DNA from: Streptomyces durmitorensis
GTDB taxonomy: Bacteria; Actinomycetota; Actinomycetes; Streptomycetales; Streptomycetaceae
Direction: 5' to 3'
Assembly: GCF_023498005.1 (NCBI RefSeq)
Contig: NZ_CP097289.1
Location: 9,610,001 to 9,674,000, forward strand
DNA length: 64,000 bases
Shown: positions 8,862 through 16,848 of the stretch, one piece after another
Layout: every line of letters begins with the position of its first letter
Numbering within the stretch: position 1 is the first letter of the stretch
Notes under the pieces: model-generated
What the model was told of the DNA's origin: nothing
Databases searched by the model: none
The model's input: only the letters and a program-made list of their open reading frames with translations
Program-made: the position numbers and the translations under genes

Positions 8862-9475
8862 CTAGGAGTCCGGGAACCAGGCCGCGAGGTCGGCGGTGAG
8901 CGGGGTGTCCATGACGACGTGCACCCGGGTCACCGTCTGGCTGGTGTTGCGCACCAGGTGCTCGCGGGAGAAGTCTCCGAACCACAGGCAGCCCGCCTGC
9001 CAGCAGTGTTCGACGCCGTCCAGGACGAGCACAGCGCCCGGGTCGGTGATGATCGGGATGTGCAGGCGCACGAGGCCTCGGTCCAGGCGGTACTTGGGGT
9101 CGCTGTGCGGGTTAGAGACGGCACCGGGCCCCAGCGCCATCAGCCGCACCGCGTTCAGCGGGGCCGGGATCGAGTCCAGGATCTGCGCGAGGTAGGCAGT
9201 TAGTTGGTCGAGCCAGTGCGGCTTCTTGAACGGCTGAGGGCCGGGGCTGCCCGGGGGAGGTGCGCTCCGGCTCGCCGCCGAGGCTGCGCAGGGGCAGGAC
9301 CCGCCAGTCGATCGCGGCGGGCTGGCCGACCTGCCCGCCGTACGTGTGGATGCGCTGCGGATTCCAGATGTGGGCGGTGACGGCCGTGAGTTCGGCCGCG
9401 AGCCTTTCCGCGTCGAAGACGGGGGCGAGCTGGGCGGCCGACCCGCGATGCCCTCCGACCGCTACGACCCTTGGA
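8862..9475 (-). pseudogene. aspartyl/asparaginyl beta-hydroxylase-like dioxygenase, frameshifted
   Basis: The C-terminal half is well preserved: NPHSDPKYRLDRGLVRLHIP, then LDGVEHCWQAGCLWFGDFSR, then EHLVRNTSQTVTRVHVVMDT. The two His (NPHSD and REHLV) and the following Arg-x-His match Fe(II)/2-oxoglutarate binding in the Asp/Asn hydroxylase family. The N-terminal part (VFDAERLAAELTAVTAH, NPQRIHTYGGQVGQPAAIDW, VLPLRSLGGE) is in another frame, with the change near 9250. No start codon is seen above ~9475, so the 5' end is probably lost. It is first gene of the decayed minus-strand operon. In a biosynthetic context such enzymes hydroxylate amino-acid side chains. Confidence 0.75.
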
Positions 9476-9531
9476 CCTCGAGGTCCTGCACGATCCGTAC
9501 CCGGTGCTGGCCGAACAGCCCGTGGCGCCGC

Positions 9532-9900
9532 GATGCCGTACGTCCTGGAGCACGAACTCGCTCACCTGCAGCGCAACGACAGCCGCAACGCGCTGGTCGC
9601 GGACTCCGTCGGTGTGGGACTCGCGGCACTGTGCGCGGGCCTGCTTCCCCTGGCGGGAGCTTCCCTGGCCCTGGCCGGGCTGAGGATGGGGTGGGTCGTC
9701 TACCGGTGGTGGGGCGGGCTGGCGTGCGACCGTGCTGCCACCCGCCGCTGCGGCCGGCAGACAGCTCTCGCCTGCTGGCGGGCATCTCCTTGCCGCTTCG
9801 GGTGTCAATGTGCCGCCAAGGCGCGGGAGTTCCTGCCCGCGCGGCAGAGGGCCTGTCTCGGACGCATCGACGCGGTGGCGCGAGCAGCTGAGGATCGCTA
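9532..9900 (+). pseudogene. M56/M48-type zinc metalloprotease fragment
   Basis: The frame from 9532 reads MPYVLEHELAHLQRNDSRNA with the HExxH zinc motif (HELAH), followed by a hydrophobic hairpin (VGLAALCAGLLPLAG and on) and WWGGLACDRAA, as in small actinobacterial M56/M48 membrane proteases. After CDRAA the frame is scrambled, and the N-terminal part (LEVLHDPYPVLAEQPVAPR) is in a different frame. This is a broken gene. Confidence 0.6.
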
Positions 9901-10182
9901 CTGGGGTAGGAACGTGCGCCACCGTCGAAGCGCGACGGCGGCCTGTTCGAGTTCGGAGATGGCGGTGTCGGTCTGTGCCCGGGTGGTCACTTCGTGTGTG
10001 AGGGGCCCACGATCGTCGTGGGAGGTCACCGTCATCTTGAGCAGGGTGCGCCGCGGTTCGGTGGGTGATTCGTAGACCACGAGGTTGAACACGGTGCGCG
10101 GTGGCCGGTCGAAGGGATCCAGCGCGACATCGGGGGAATCCAGCGCGGCATCGGGGGAGACGTGCACCAGGCCGTCTTCCAC
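9898..10182 (-). CDS. small hypothetical protein (possibly truncated)
   Basis: A 94-aa frame from GTG 10182 with clear GC bias at third positions. It contains a short internal repeat (SPDAALD / SPDVALD), then PPRTVFNLVVYESPTEPRRT, LLKMTVTSHDDRG and a helical C-terminus (DTAISELEQAAVALRRWRTF). No family recognised. The frame continues upstream without a clear start, and a STAS relic on the other strand begins right above it, so this may be a 3' remnant. Confidence 0.4.
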   Translation of the reverse strand: MEDGLVHVSPDAALDSPDVALDPFDRPPRTVFNLVVYESPTEPRRTLLKMTVTSHDDRGPLTHEVTTRAQTDTAISELEQAAVALRRWRTFLPQ

Positions 10183-10189
10183 GGTGGTG

Positions 10190-10335
10190 GTGCGCCGGTC
10201 GTTGTGCAGCTCGTTGCACCCGTTGCGGACCTGCGACCGGTGGAGTTCCTCGACTGCTACGCCCTGGGCCTGCTCTGCCGGGCCCGGCGCAGGGCTCTGG
10301 AACACCACGGCCGCCTGAGCCTGAAGAAGGCTGGA
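10190..10335 (+). pseudogene. STAS-domain (anti-sigma factor antagonist) scrap
   Basis: The forward strand reads VVVQLVAPVADLRPVEFLDC, then YALGLLCRARRRALEHHGRL. This matches the core of STAS antagonists (v-v-D-L..v.f-l-D-c-s-G-L..L-l-r-A-r-r-r-a...G-g-r-L). Only ~45 residues remain, so it is non-functional. Confidence 0.45.
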
Positions 10336-10504
10336 GTAGCCGATCAGGCGGCCGTCGCCGCCGCAGCGCGGTTTGCCCCTGCGGGCGCCGACAACTCGAG
10401 TTCTCCCCCGCTGCGATCGCTCCACATGCTCCCGGGGGCGCAATGCCGGACACTTCTGTGTAGGGGCCTGTGCGTTTTGCGCGGGCCAAGTGAGGGTGTT
10501 TGGC

Positions 10505-11566
10505 GTGCTTGAGGTTCCGCTCTGGCTGTGGGGGGCGTTCGCCGCGACGGTGGTGGTGTCGCTGGCGGTGGACCTGCTGTCCCACCGCACCGCGCACGTC
10601 ATCGGCTTCAAGGAGGCCGCTGCCTGGAGCGGCCTGTGGGTGGGCCTGGCCATGATCTTCGGCGCGGTCGTCTTCCTCGTACTCGGCGCCACGGCCGGCA
10701 CCGAGTACACGACGGCATGGCTGCTGGAGAAGAGCCTGTCGGTCGACAACCTGTTCGTCTTCGCCGTGATCTTCGCGTATTTCAAGGTGCCCCGCGCCTA
10801 CCAGCACCGAGTGCTGTTCTTCGGCGTCATCGGCGCGCTCGTCTTCCGCGGGATCTTCCTCTCCCTCGGCGTTGCCGTGGTCAGCCGCTTCACCGCCGTA
10901 CTGTTCGCGTTCGCAGCGGTCCTCTTCTACAGCGCCTACAAGCTTCTCAAGGACGAGGACGAGAGCTTCGATCCCGGCAAGAGCTTCGCCGTACGGATGC
11001 TCCGCAAGGTCATCCCGGTCCGGGACGAATACGCGGGGGCCAAGTTCTTCGTCAAGGAAGCCGGCAAGCGTGTGGGGACCCCGCTGCTCGCGGTGGTCGC
11101 CGCGATCGAGGCCGCCGATCTGATCTTCGCCGTCGACAGCGTTCCCGCCGTCCTCGCGGTCAGCGACGACGCGTTCATCGTCTACACCAGCAACGCGTTC
11201 GCCATCTTGGGCCTGCGAGCCCTGTACTTCATGCTGGCCGGGCTCCTGGACCGCTTCCACTACCTGAGCAAGGGCCTGGCGATCATCCTCGCCTTCATCG
11301 GCCTCAAGCTCATCCTCCAGGCGTCCCACAAGATGATCAACCCCGGCATCCCGGAAATTCCCTCACCGATCAGCCTCGCTGTCATCGTCATCGTCCTGAC
11401 AGGGTCCGTAGTGCTCAGCATCAAAAGGCCCGCCCCGGCAGGCGCCACGGAGCAGGCCGACGAGCAGGCAGACGTCTCCAGACCTCTCGGGCAGCCCAGC
11501 TCGCCACCTGTGGCGCACGACCCTGAGCCCCCAGCCGACCCACCGCGCCAGGAGGGCCGCCCATAA
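10505..11566 (+). CDS. TerC-family integral membrane protein
   Basis: A 353-aa protein. It begins VLEVPLWLWGAFAATVVVSL and contains the TerC hallmarks: EKSLSVDNLFVFAVIFAYFK, then AAIEAADLIFAVDSVPAVLA and YTSNAFAILGLRALYFMLAG. The conserved acidic residues sit inside helices and are thought to bind metal. About eight to nine membrane segments are visible, and a Pro/Ala-rich cytoplasmic tail follows residue ~310. Members are linked to tellurite resistance and manganese export. Three in-frame GTGs occur (10490, 10496, 10505); the last fits both the family N-terminus and GAGGG at 10492-10496. It appears monocistronic. Confidence 0.9.
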   Translation: MLEVPLWLWGAFAATVVVSLAVDLLSHRTAHVIGFKEAAAWSGLWVGLAMIFGAVVFLVLGATAGTEYTTAWLLEKSLSVDNLFVFAVIFAYFKVPRAYQHRVLFFGVIGALVFRGIFLSLGVAVVSRFTAVLFAFAAVLFYSAYKLLKDEDESFDPGKSFAVRMLRKVIPVRDEYAGAKFFVKEAGKRVGTPLLAVVAAIEAADLIFAVDSVPAVLAVSDDAFIVYTSNAFAILGLRALYFMLAGLLDRFHYLSKGLAIILAFIGLKLILQASHKMINPGIPEIPSPISLAVIVIVLTGSVVLSIKRPAPAGATEQADEQADVSRPLGQPSSPPVAHDPEPPADPPRQEGRP

Positions 11567-11627
11567 CGAGGGAACAAGCCACTTCCCGCCACTTCCCGGC
11601 ATACCAACATGGGCATACAGTAAAAAT

Positions 11628-11816
11628 ATGGTCAAAATGAAGCGTAAGTCTGAAGTGTATGAGTGCCCGACCTGCAAGAAGCCCGTGCCGGCCGCGGTGC
11701 ACCGCCACAAGTCCCTCGGCGTGTTCGTTCCCGTATGGGGCCCGGGCGCCTGTCAAAGCCGCGACTGTCCCGACTTCCGGCTCGACCCCCACCGCAAGCA
11801 CTCTCCCGACCGGTGA
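11628..11816 (+). CDS. small zinc-ribbon-like protein
   Basis: A 62-aa protein with YECPTCKKPVPAAVHRHK and, near residues 40-48, CQSRDC. The CxxC plus CxxxxC arrangement with several His suggests a single zinc site. There is no clear Shine-Dalgarno before ATG 11628, and an in-frame ATG at 11637 is an alternative. The A/T-rich 30 bases in front are unusual for this window and could hold a promoter. Function unknown. Confidence 0.55.
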   Translation: MVKMKRKSEVYECPTCKKPVPAAVHRHKSLGVFVPVWGPGACQSRDCPDFRLDPHRKHSPDR

Positions 11817-11891
11817 GCAGCAGCGGGCAGGTGCAGACTGGTTCGCCAGACCAGCGGTCTGGCGATAGCGGGGTACAGCTCCCTCATGACG

Positions 11892-12190
11892 TCACTGGGC
11901 ACTTCCGCTCCCCTTGGCGCTGTGCCGTCCGGTCGAAGCGGTCCGCAGTGGTGTCGGCCTGAGCCAGATCGCGAGCAGCAGGTATGCGAGTGCCATCGCA
12001 CTCCACAGCCCGGCTGGCCCGGCATGTTCGAGCAGTTGCGTCCCCAAGAGAGGTGCTGCGATCCCCGCAATACCCCAACTGGTGCCGTACACGGCCAGGT
12101 AGCGGCCCTTTGCGCTCGCCGGGGACACCCTGTCGGCTGTGGAGGTCTGAGCGGGAGTCGTTTCGCGGCGTGCTTGGGAGTCACTGAGCG
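11892..12190 (-). pseudogene. MFS transporter C-terminal fragment
   Basis: The reverse strand encodes ADRVSPASAKGRYLAVYGTS, then WGIAGIAAPLLGTQLLEHAG and LWSAMALAYLLLAIWLRP. This is the last two helices of a drug-type MFS permease. The first ten helices are absent, so it is a truncated relic. Confidence 0.6.
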
Positions 12191-12439
12191 CGTCTCTGCA
12201 TGATCAATCGCGATGACTTCTGATGTCACTCGCGTGAGCGGGATCCTGACCATTCGTCAAGGGCTGATCGAGTTGGTCCGGGACCATTGCCGACTCGGCC
12301 GGGGTGCGTTGGTCTGGGTGTGGAGCGTGTGTTCAGGGTCGTTTGCGTTCCTTCAGGGCTGGACCGGCGGCAGCGGATCAACCTGCCGCGGTGGTCAGGA
12401 GTCCTCCTGGATATCGAATCCAGCTAGGGATGGGGAAAC
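12191..12439. other. stretch without a recognisable gene
   Basis: The frame from ATG 12213 (MTSDVTRVSGILTIRQG) lacks a ribosome binding site and has mixed codon bias. Probably junction DNA between relics. Confidence 0.4.
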
Positions 12440-12735
12440 CCCCACAACGCAGTGGCCGCTCAGTGCTTGAACCTCTACCACCTCAGCCGTGGTGAAGTCC
12501 GAGACGCCGGCTTCTGGGCCCACCGGGCCCTCACCCTCTCCGACCCACCCACCCTGCGCCCCCCCGCACACGGCAGTCGGCCACGGCATCGCGCGAAACC
12601 CGTCTTCCCCAGCGGCTGCGGGACGCCGTTCGCCGCTTGAAGGTCGACACCGTGGAGGAGTTCGGCATGGGACGTGTCCCCCGCCCTGATTCCCAACTCG
12701 CCGACAGGGTCGAGGAAATCGCCGACGTCCTGTAG
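12440..12735 (+). pseudogene. relic of a helical protein of unknown family
   Basis: Two GC-biased pieces lie in different frames: AVAAQCLNLYHLSRGEVRDA with GFWAHRAL (~12450-12530) and RLRDAVRRLKVDTVEEFGMG with DSQLADRVEEIADVL and stop (~12610-12735). The second ends with a proper stop directly followed by a terminator hairpin, as expected for a genuine gene end. No family is recognised. Confidence 0.35.
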
Positions 12736-12746
12736 ATACGCAAACG

Positions 12747-12775
12747 CCCCGGCTGGGCGGAGGGGCCAGCCGGGG
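12747..12775 (+). terminator. hairpin terminator
   Basis: CCCCGGCTGG (12747-12756) pairs perfectly with CCAGCCGGGG (12766-12775) across a 9-nt loop, 12 bases after a stop codon. No T-tract follows, as is common in Streptomyces. Confidence 0.6.
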
Positions 12776-12884
12776 CCGTAGGGTAAGGCGAAGCCACGTC
12801 TACTGACCGCAATCGTACGGTCTGCTGGAGGTCAGGACGGCCTGAGCGGATGACGCAGGCCATCACACAAACATAGGGTGGATC

Positions 12885-13073
12885 ATGCTCGCGTTCATAT
12901 TGTCGGTCGTCGTTCTGCTCTTCGTCGGCGGCTGCGCTTGCGTCTTCTGGACAGCGCGGGGCGGCGCTCCTCGTTGGGCACGTGGTGTGGCCAAGGCGAC
13001 GTTGTTCGTAAGCGATCTGGCGCGCAGCTCAAGCCGGGGTTCCCGCTCGCAGCGTGGGAGTTCGGGCGAGTAG
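12885..13073 (+). CDS. small single-pass membrane protein
   Basis: A 62-aa protein: an N-terminal hydrophobic helix (MLAFILSVVVLLFVGGCACV) followed by a basic, Ser/Arg-rich tail. GGGTGG precedes the ATG. Short proteins of this form are frequent orphans in Streptomyces. Its 3' end overlaps a convergent gene. Function unknown. Confidence 0.45.
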   Translation: MLAFILSVVVLLFVGGCACVFWTARGGAPRWARGVAKATLFVSDLARSSSRGSRSQRGSSGE

Positions 13074-13337
13074 GCGCTGTCCAGCGGACCGGCGGACGGC
13101 GTGGTGGAAGGCGACGGCGAGTTCGAGCAGAACCTGGATGGCGGTGAGTCCGGCGAGTTCGGCTTCGGTGCGCAGTAGGTGGGCGCGGTCGTCGAACTGG
13201 GTGGTTGTGGTGCCGGTGTCGCGGATGAGTGCGGCGATCTGCACGGTCAGGGGCGTGGCGCGCAGGTCGAGGGCGTTCAGGTACTGCCTTCCGAGGTCGA
13301 TCTCGTCATCGTCGCCGACGGGGTCGGTGAAGGCCAC
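13029..13337 (-). CDS. hypothetical protein
   Basis: A 102-aa frame from GTG 13337 (VAFTDPVGDDDEIDLGRQ), mostly alpha-helical. It contains LDLRATPLTVQIAALIRDTG and LAGLTAIQVLLELAVAFHHA, with strong third-position GC bias. No family recognised. The C-terminus overlaps the convergent small membrane protein frame by ~45 bases. Confidence 0.5.
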   Translation of the reverse strand: MAFTDPVGDDDEIDLGRQYLNALDLRATPLTVQIAALIRDTGTTTTQFDDRAHLLRTEAELAGLTAIQVLLELAVAFHHAVRRSAGQRLLARTPTLRAGTPA

Positions 13338-13355
13338 GGCCAGGGCGAGTCTCTT

Positions 13356-14078
13356 TCAGAGAGTTTGGAATTCTCTCGTTAGTAGCCAAACGTAATACCA
13401 TTTTCCGCTCTTGAGGGGACGATAGCTGTTCTCTGCACGGGCCCCAAAGTACTGCCAGAGACTCCCTGCGCCGGCGAGTCCTAGGGCTGCCAGGGCGGCT
13501 TCGAAGAGCGCACTATTTACCGCAACGAGAAGTGCTGAACTGGTTCCCGCGACCGCCCCAGTAGCTGCCCATGCCCTCTTGCGGCGAAGAGTCTGCATCT
13601 CTGACGTGACAGCCCTAACCTGGTCCTCAATCTCCTCCCTGATTAATGCGAGCGCCACCTCCGTGCCATCCGCATTTAATCCTTCCTCCATCTGTAGAAA
13701 TCTATTCCGAAGGAAACTTCGAAACGCCCTGTAAGAGTCAAATTCGGCAGTTGTGATTTTGCTGAAATCTCTCAGGCTCACGCCCTCAATGAACGGCAAG
13801 TCGATCTGCAGAACAGGGCGTACGACCTTACTCTTCACTATGGTCGGATCTGCGCCAGGAACGTCGAAATCCCTCTTATCCCTGATCAGGTAGTCGATAG
13901 CATCTGACCGCACCGCAGGTGCGCGGACACGGTCGTTGGGGTCAGCGCGTCCGTTATGCGCCACCTCTACTGTGCTGTAGCTGGGCAGGTACCAGACCAA
14001 CCCCTTCCTGAGTAGGGGCTCTGCACTCAGAGTGTCCCCGGTAGAAAAAGTTCCCGTTGGGTCATTGTCCGTAACCAC
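13356..14078 (-). CDS. hypothetical protein with C-terminal membrane hairpin, lower GC than neighbours
   Basis: A 240-aa frame from GTG 14078. The N-terminal ~150 residues are soluble, with DAIDYLIRDKRDFDVPGADP and VVRPVLQIDLPFIEGVSLRD. A basic/helical stretch (SEMQTLRRKRAWAATGAVAG) leads into a hydrophobic hairpin of about 45 residues (TSSALLVAVNSALFEAALAA, LGLAGAGSLWQYFG), then a polar tail. Base composition is clearly less GC-rich than flanking genes, suggesting transfer. It overlaps the end of the 14027-14287 frame by 52 bases, so the two are probably coupled. No known domain is recognised; a membrane-attached effector or sensor is possible but unproven. Confidence 0.6.
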   Translation of the reverse strand: MVTDNDPTGTFSTGDTLSAEPLLRKGLVWYLPSYSTVEVAHNGRADPNDRVRAPAVRSDAIDYLIRDKRDFDVPGADPTIVKSKVVRPVLQIDLPFIEGVSLRDFSKITTAEFDSYRAFRSFLRNRFLQMEEGLNADGTEVALALIREEIEDQVRAVTSEMQTLRRKRAWAATGAVAGTSSALLVAVNSALFEAALAALGLAGAGSLWQYFGARAENSYRPLKSGKWYYVWLLTREFQTL

Positions 14079-14287
14079 CGTCGTTTCTTGACTCTTGACT
14101 GCGGTCCCGATTCGATGTACAGGGAGTCCCAGCCGTGCGAAAGCAACAAGGTGTCAGAGATGAGAGCAACTCTTCTGGTCGGATCTGAGAAACTGGATCC
14201 ATCTACTGACAGCCCTATGTGGAAGTTCCCTTTGACGGGTCTGCAGGATTGCGCGAGACCCGGCCTGAGGCCGTCATGCTCATACAA
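14027..14287 (-). CDS. small protein paired with the 13356-14078 gene
   Basis: An 86-aa frame with KGNFHIGLSVDGSSFSDPTR, then RVALISDTLLLSHGWDSLYI and a basic C-terminus. It has the same lower GC as the downstream gene and overlaps it by 52 bases. It could be a separate small protein, or an N-terminal domain separated from the next frame by a frameshift, since both frames read plausibly across 14100-14080. Function unknown. Confidence 0.4.
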   Translation of the reverse strand: MYEHDGLRPGLAQSCRPVKGNFHIGLSVDGSSFSDPTRRVALISDTLLLSHGWDSLYIESGPQSRVKKRRWLRTMTQRELFLPGTL

Positions 14288-14627
14288 GTGTCGGAAATAT
14301 CATTCGACCCGCCCCTGGAGTCCAGTTGGCTTCCCGCGGGGGATGAGCCGGACCTGACTCAGGTTGTTCTGCAGGTACTGGCCCGGACCATCCCCGAACA
14401 CCGAGCTTTCCCGCGTCTACACGTTCACCGTGAACGCGGACGGTCCTGCCGGGGCAGTGGAGGCTTTGGAGTTCACCGTCGACCTCGACCTCGACGTCGT
14501 GGCGTGGGCGCTGCGGGAGAACCGACCCACGATTCAACTGGAGGACAAGCTGGGGAAGATCGAGCAGGCAGTACAAACGCTGACAACCCATCTTGCAACC
14601 TCGGAATGGAGGTTCTCCTGTGGTTGA
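14276..14627 (+). pseudogene. hypothetical protein, apparently frameshifted
   Basis: From ATG 14276 the frame reads MLIQVSEISFDPPLESSWLP, then EPDLTQVVLQVLARTIPE. A shift near 14400 leads to SRVYTFTVNADGPAGAVEAL, EFTVDLDLDVVAWALRENRP and EDKLGKIEQAVQTLTTHL, ending at 14627. Both halves have good codon bias. It diverges from the lower-GC pair with a 12-base overlap. No family recognised. Confidence 0.35.
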
Positions 14628-14687
14628 CGGCCGGGATGTTCCGGCGAGTTCGCCGGGGTCTGACGGTGCGGTGTCCAGCTGCGCGGG

Positions 14688-15749
14688 TCAGGCTGCTCTT
14701 CGTGCCGCGTTGTGCAGGTGCTGGACCATCCAGAACTCCTCGACCCGTGCGCCGTCCCCGGTCATCGCCGTGACCAAGGAGCTGAGGATGTCCGGGAGCC
14801 CGTCCGCCTGGGTGGGCAGATGGGCAGCGACGCACTGGGCGAGGACACCGAAGACGATGGCCTGGCGGAAGACGAGGTGGGAGGGGCGTTCCCACTCGGG
14901 TTCGAAGTCTTCCGGCTCGCCGATCAGCAGCGCGCGGGCCCGGGGGAGCGCTTGGTCGTGTGCGGCAGTGAGGTCCTCGCGCAGCCGCACTCTCGCGTCG
15001 GGCGCGAGGGTGGCGGCTGTAAGTGTTGCTACGGCCAGGGGGTGTTCGCGCAGGTGGGCGTGTGCGAGAGCCAGGTCCAGGGCGTGGCGCCGCATCGGTT
15101 GCAGCAGCGAGGGTCCCAGGCCGGCCAGATAGCTGAGGAAGGGCTCCCGCTTGAGGAGGGGTGAGTCGATGAGTCCCTGCCCCAGCAGGTACTCCGGCAC
15201 CCGCGTGATCTCCACAGCGCGGTGCGGGCCGCGTACCCAGGAGTTGCCGAATCGCGCACCGGTCGCGCGCTCGACAGCCGCCAGGCCAGCGCCCCACAGG
15301 TTGTCATTGTCTTCCAGGTTCAGGCCCTGCAACAGGGGCTGCCAGGCGTCGGGGCGCGCGCCGAATATGTCCTCGGGCGCGAGCATTTCGAATGTGGAGG
15401 AGATCAGCCCGTCCTCGGCCAGGCTCAGTTGGGAGACCGCGTTGACGTTCCAGTAGACGCTGGCGGTGCGGCCGTGCCTAGAGAGCGGGCGCAGCACCTC
15501 CTGGCGAGAACCTTGGTAGTTGTTGTTCTCCACGACGATGACGGCAGGTCCTGACCGGGAGACCAGGATGAGATCCCCGTCGTAGTGCTCGCGCAGTTCC
15601 TCCAGTCGCAGGGGGCGGCACTGCTCGGGGTTGCCGCCGAAGAGCCGGATGACAGCGTCCTCGTCACCGCCGTGCACGGCCGTGAACGTGGCTGCCTGCT
15701 CAAGCCCTAAATCGGCGAGGAGGCCCTGAAGGTGCTGGGGTGAGGTCAT
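14688..15749 (-). CDS. DUF6461-like protein
   Basis: A 353-aa soluble protein from ATG 15749. The N-terminal ~160 residues (TAVHGGDEDAVIRLFGGNPE, GDLILVSRSGPAVIVVENNN, PLSRHGRTASVYWNVNAVSQ) resemble DUF6461 proteins of Streptomyces, whose role is unknown. The C-terminal ~180 residues are helical (LALAHAHLREHPLAVATLTA, LVFRQAIVFGVLAQCVAAHL). The frame stays open upstream to 16136, but that extension is Arg/Pro-rich and lacks family similarity, so the ATG at 15749 is preferred. Apparently monocistronic. Confidence 0.6.
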   Translation of the reverse strand: MTSPQHLQGLLADLGLEQAATFTAVHGGDEDAVIRLFGGNPEQCRPLRLEELREHYDGDLILVSRSGPAVIVVENNNYQGSRQEVLRPLSRHGRTASVYWNVNAVSQLSLAEDGLISSTFEMLAPEDIFGARPDAWQPLLQGLNLEDNDNLWGAGLAAVERATGARFGNSWVRGPHRAVEITRVPEYLLGQGLIDSPLLKREPFLSYLAGLGPSLLQPMRRHALDLALAHAHLREHPLAVATLTAATLAPDARVRLREDLTAAHDQALPRARALLIGEPEDFEPEWERPSHLVFRQAIVFGVLAQCVAAHLPTQADGLPDILSSLVTAMTGDGARVEEFWMVQHLHNAARRAA

Positions 15750-16386
15750 GTGGGGATTCTCGTCTGCGCCACTGACAGTCGGGGCCCGGTCCCATCGAGC
15801 GCGCGGTCGCGACCTCGACAGGAAGGTAGCGGGGGCACTCCTCAGATGCCGTCTCCAACCTATGACCGGAGGTTCCGAGACGGTGTCTGAAATCTGTCCC
15901 ACTTTGGCTCGACTGCCCGGCCCGGCCGCAGGACAGGGCTGGCCACCGGCTCGGCGAGTGTCGGCTGCGGCAGCATCCACGTCACTTCCCGATGCCTTCC
16001 ACCCACCTCTTGACGGCGACCGCGAATCGGGCGGATGGGAGACCATTCGTGGCAAGTCGTACCCGGTCGGAGTCTGGCAGGGCTCTCTACTGGCGCTTTG
16101 CCGCGCGCCCTGAGGTGCGTAGTCGAATCCGCGCAAGGCCGACGGTGACCATCAAGAAGCCCGGAACCAAAGGCCATGCGCAGACATGACATCCATCGAA
16201 GATGGACAGGCCCCGTAGCACGCCTATGGCGCAGGTCGGTGGTTCTCTGCCCGGTCAGCAGGTCCACCAGGTCCACCAGGTCCACCAGGGCCGCCCGGGA
16301 CGTCCGGTCCTGGTCATTGTCAGACCGCCGCCCCGGACGAGACCGCCGCCCCGGACCAGGCCGTCACAGCGGATCAGCGGAGCCCA
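15750..16386. other. gene-free stretch with a short tandem repeat
   Basis: No supportable gene. At 16261-16287 there are three exact copies of the 9-mer GGTCCACCA, and just downstream (16322-16355) a 17-base imperfect doublet built on GACCGCCGCCCCGGAC. The repeats lie immediately upstream of the truncated MFS gene. Confidence 0.5.
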
Positions 16387-16835
16387 TTGCCGCGGGAAGC
16401 GGGGCCGACGCCGGACGGCGGCCGCCGGTTCGCCTGGTTCCACGAGCTCGGCCCTGACGGGCGGCGTGCGTTCTTCGGCGCGTACGGCGGCTACGGCCTG
16501 GACTCGTACGACTTCTACGTGCTGCCACTGAGTCTGGCCGCCATCGGCGTCTACTTCGGGCTCGACAATGGCCAGACGGGCCTGTTGGCCACGGTGACTC
16601 TGCTGATGTCTGCCGTGGGCGGGGCGCTGGCCGGAGTGCTCGCCGACCGGGTCGGCCGGGTACGCGCGCTGATGTGGACGGTGAGTGTGTACGCCGTGTT
16701 CACGGTCGCCTGTGGTTTCGCGCCCAACTTCGGCACCCTGCTGGTCTTCCGGGCCTTGCAGGGGGTCGGGTTCGGCGGGGAGTGGGCGGTCGGCGCGGTC
16801 CTGGTGGCCGAGTACGCCGCGAGTCGTTGCGGAGG
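16387..16835 (+). pseudogene. MFS transporter (aromatic acid/metabolite:H+ symporter type), truncated after ~150 aa
   Basis: The frame encodes FHELGPDGRRAFFGAYGGYG and LDSYDFYVLPLSLAAIGVYF, then motif A (ADRVGRVRALMWTVSVYAVF) and FRALQGVGFGGEWAVGAVLV, typical of the first four or five helices of the metabolite:H+ symporter group. After VAEYAASR the similarity stops abruptly (~16830), where the 3' end of the convergent TetR gene begins. Eight helices are missing. The start is uncertain (a TTG at 16387 is in frame). The junction suggests a deletion or insertion that fused the TetR locus to this gene. Confidence 0.75.
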
Positions 16836-16848
16836 CTTGTGCGGGTTG

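Noticed and set aside
9200..11329. A 709-aa minus-strand open frame
   Set aside because: It is the antisense shadow of the TerC gene and relics; the composition is that of a reversed GC-rich gene and no domain is present.
16261..16290. CRISPR-like or functional tandem repeat (three GGTCCACCA units)
   Set aside because: Only three 9-bp units without spacers; a simple slippage repeat.
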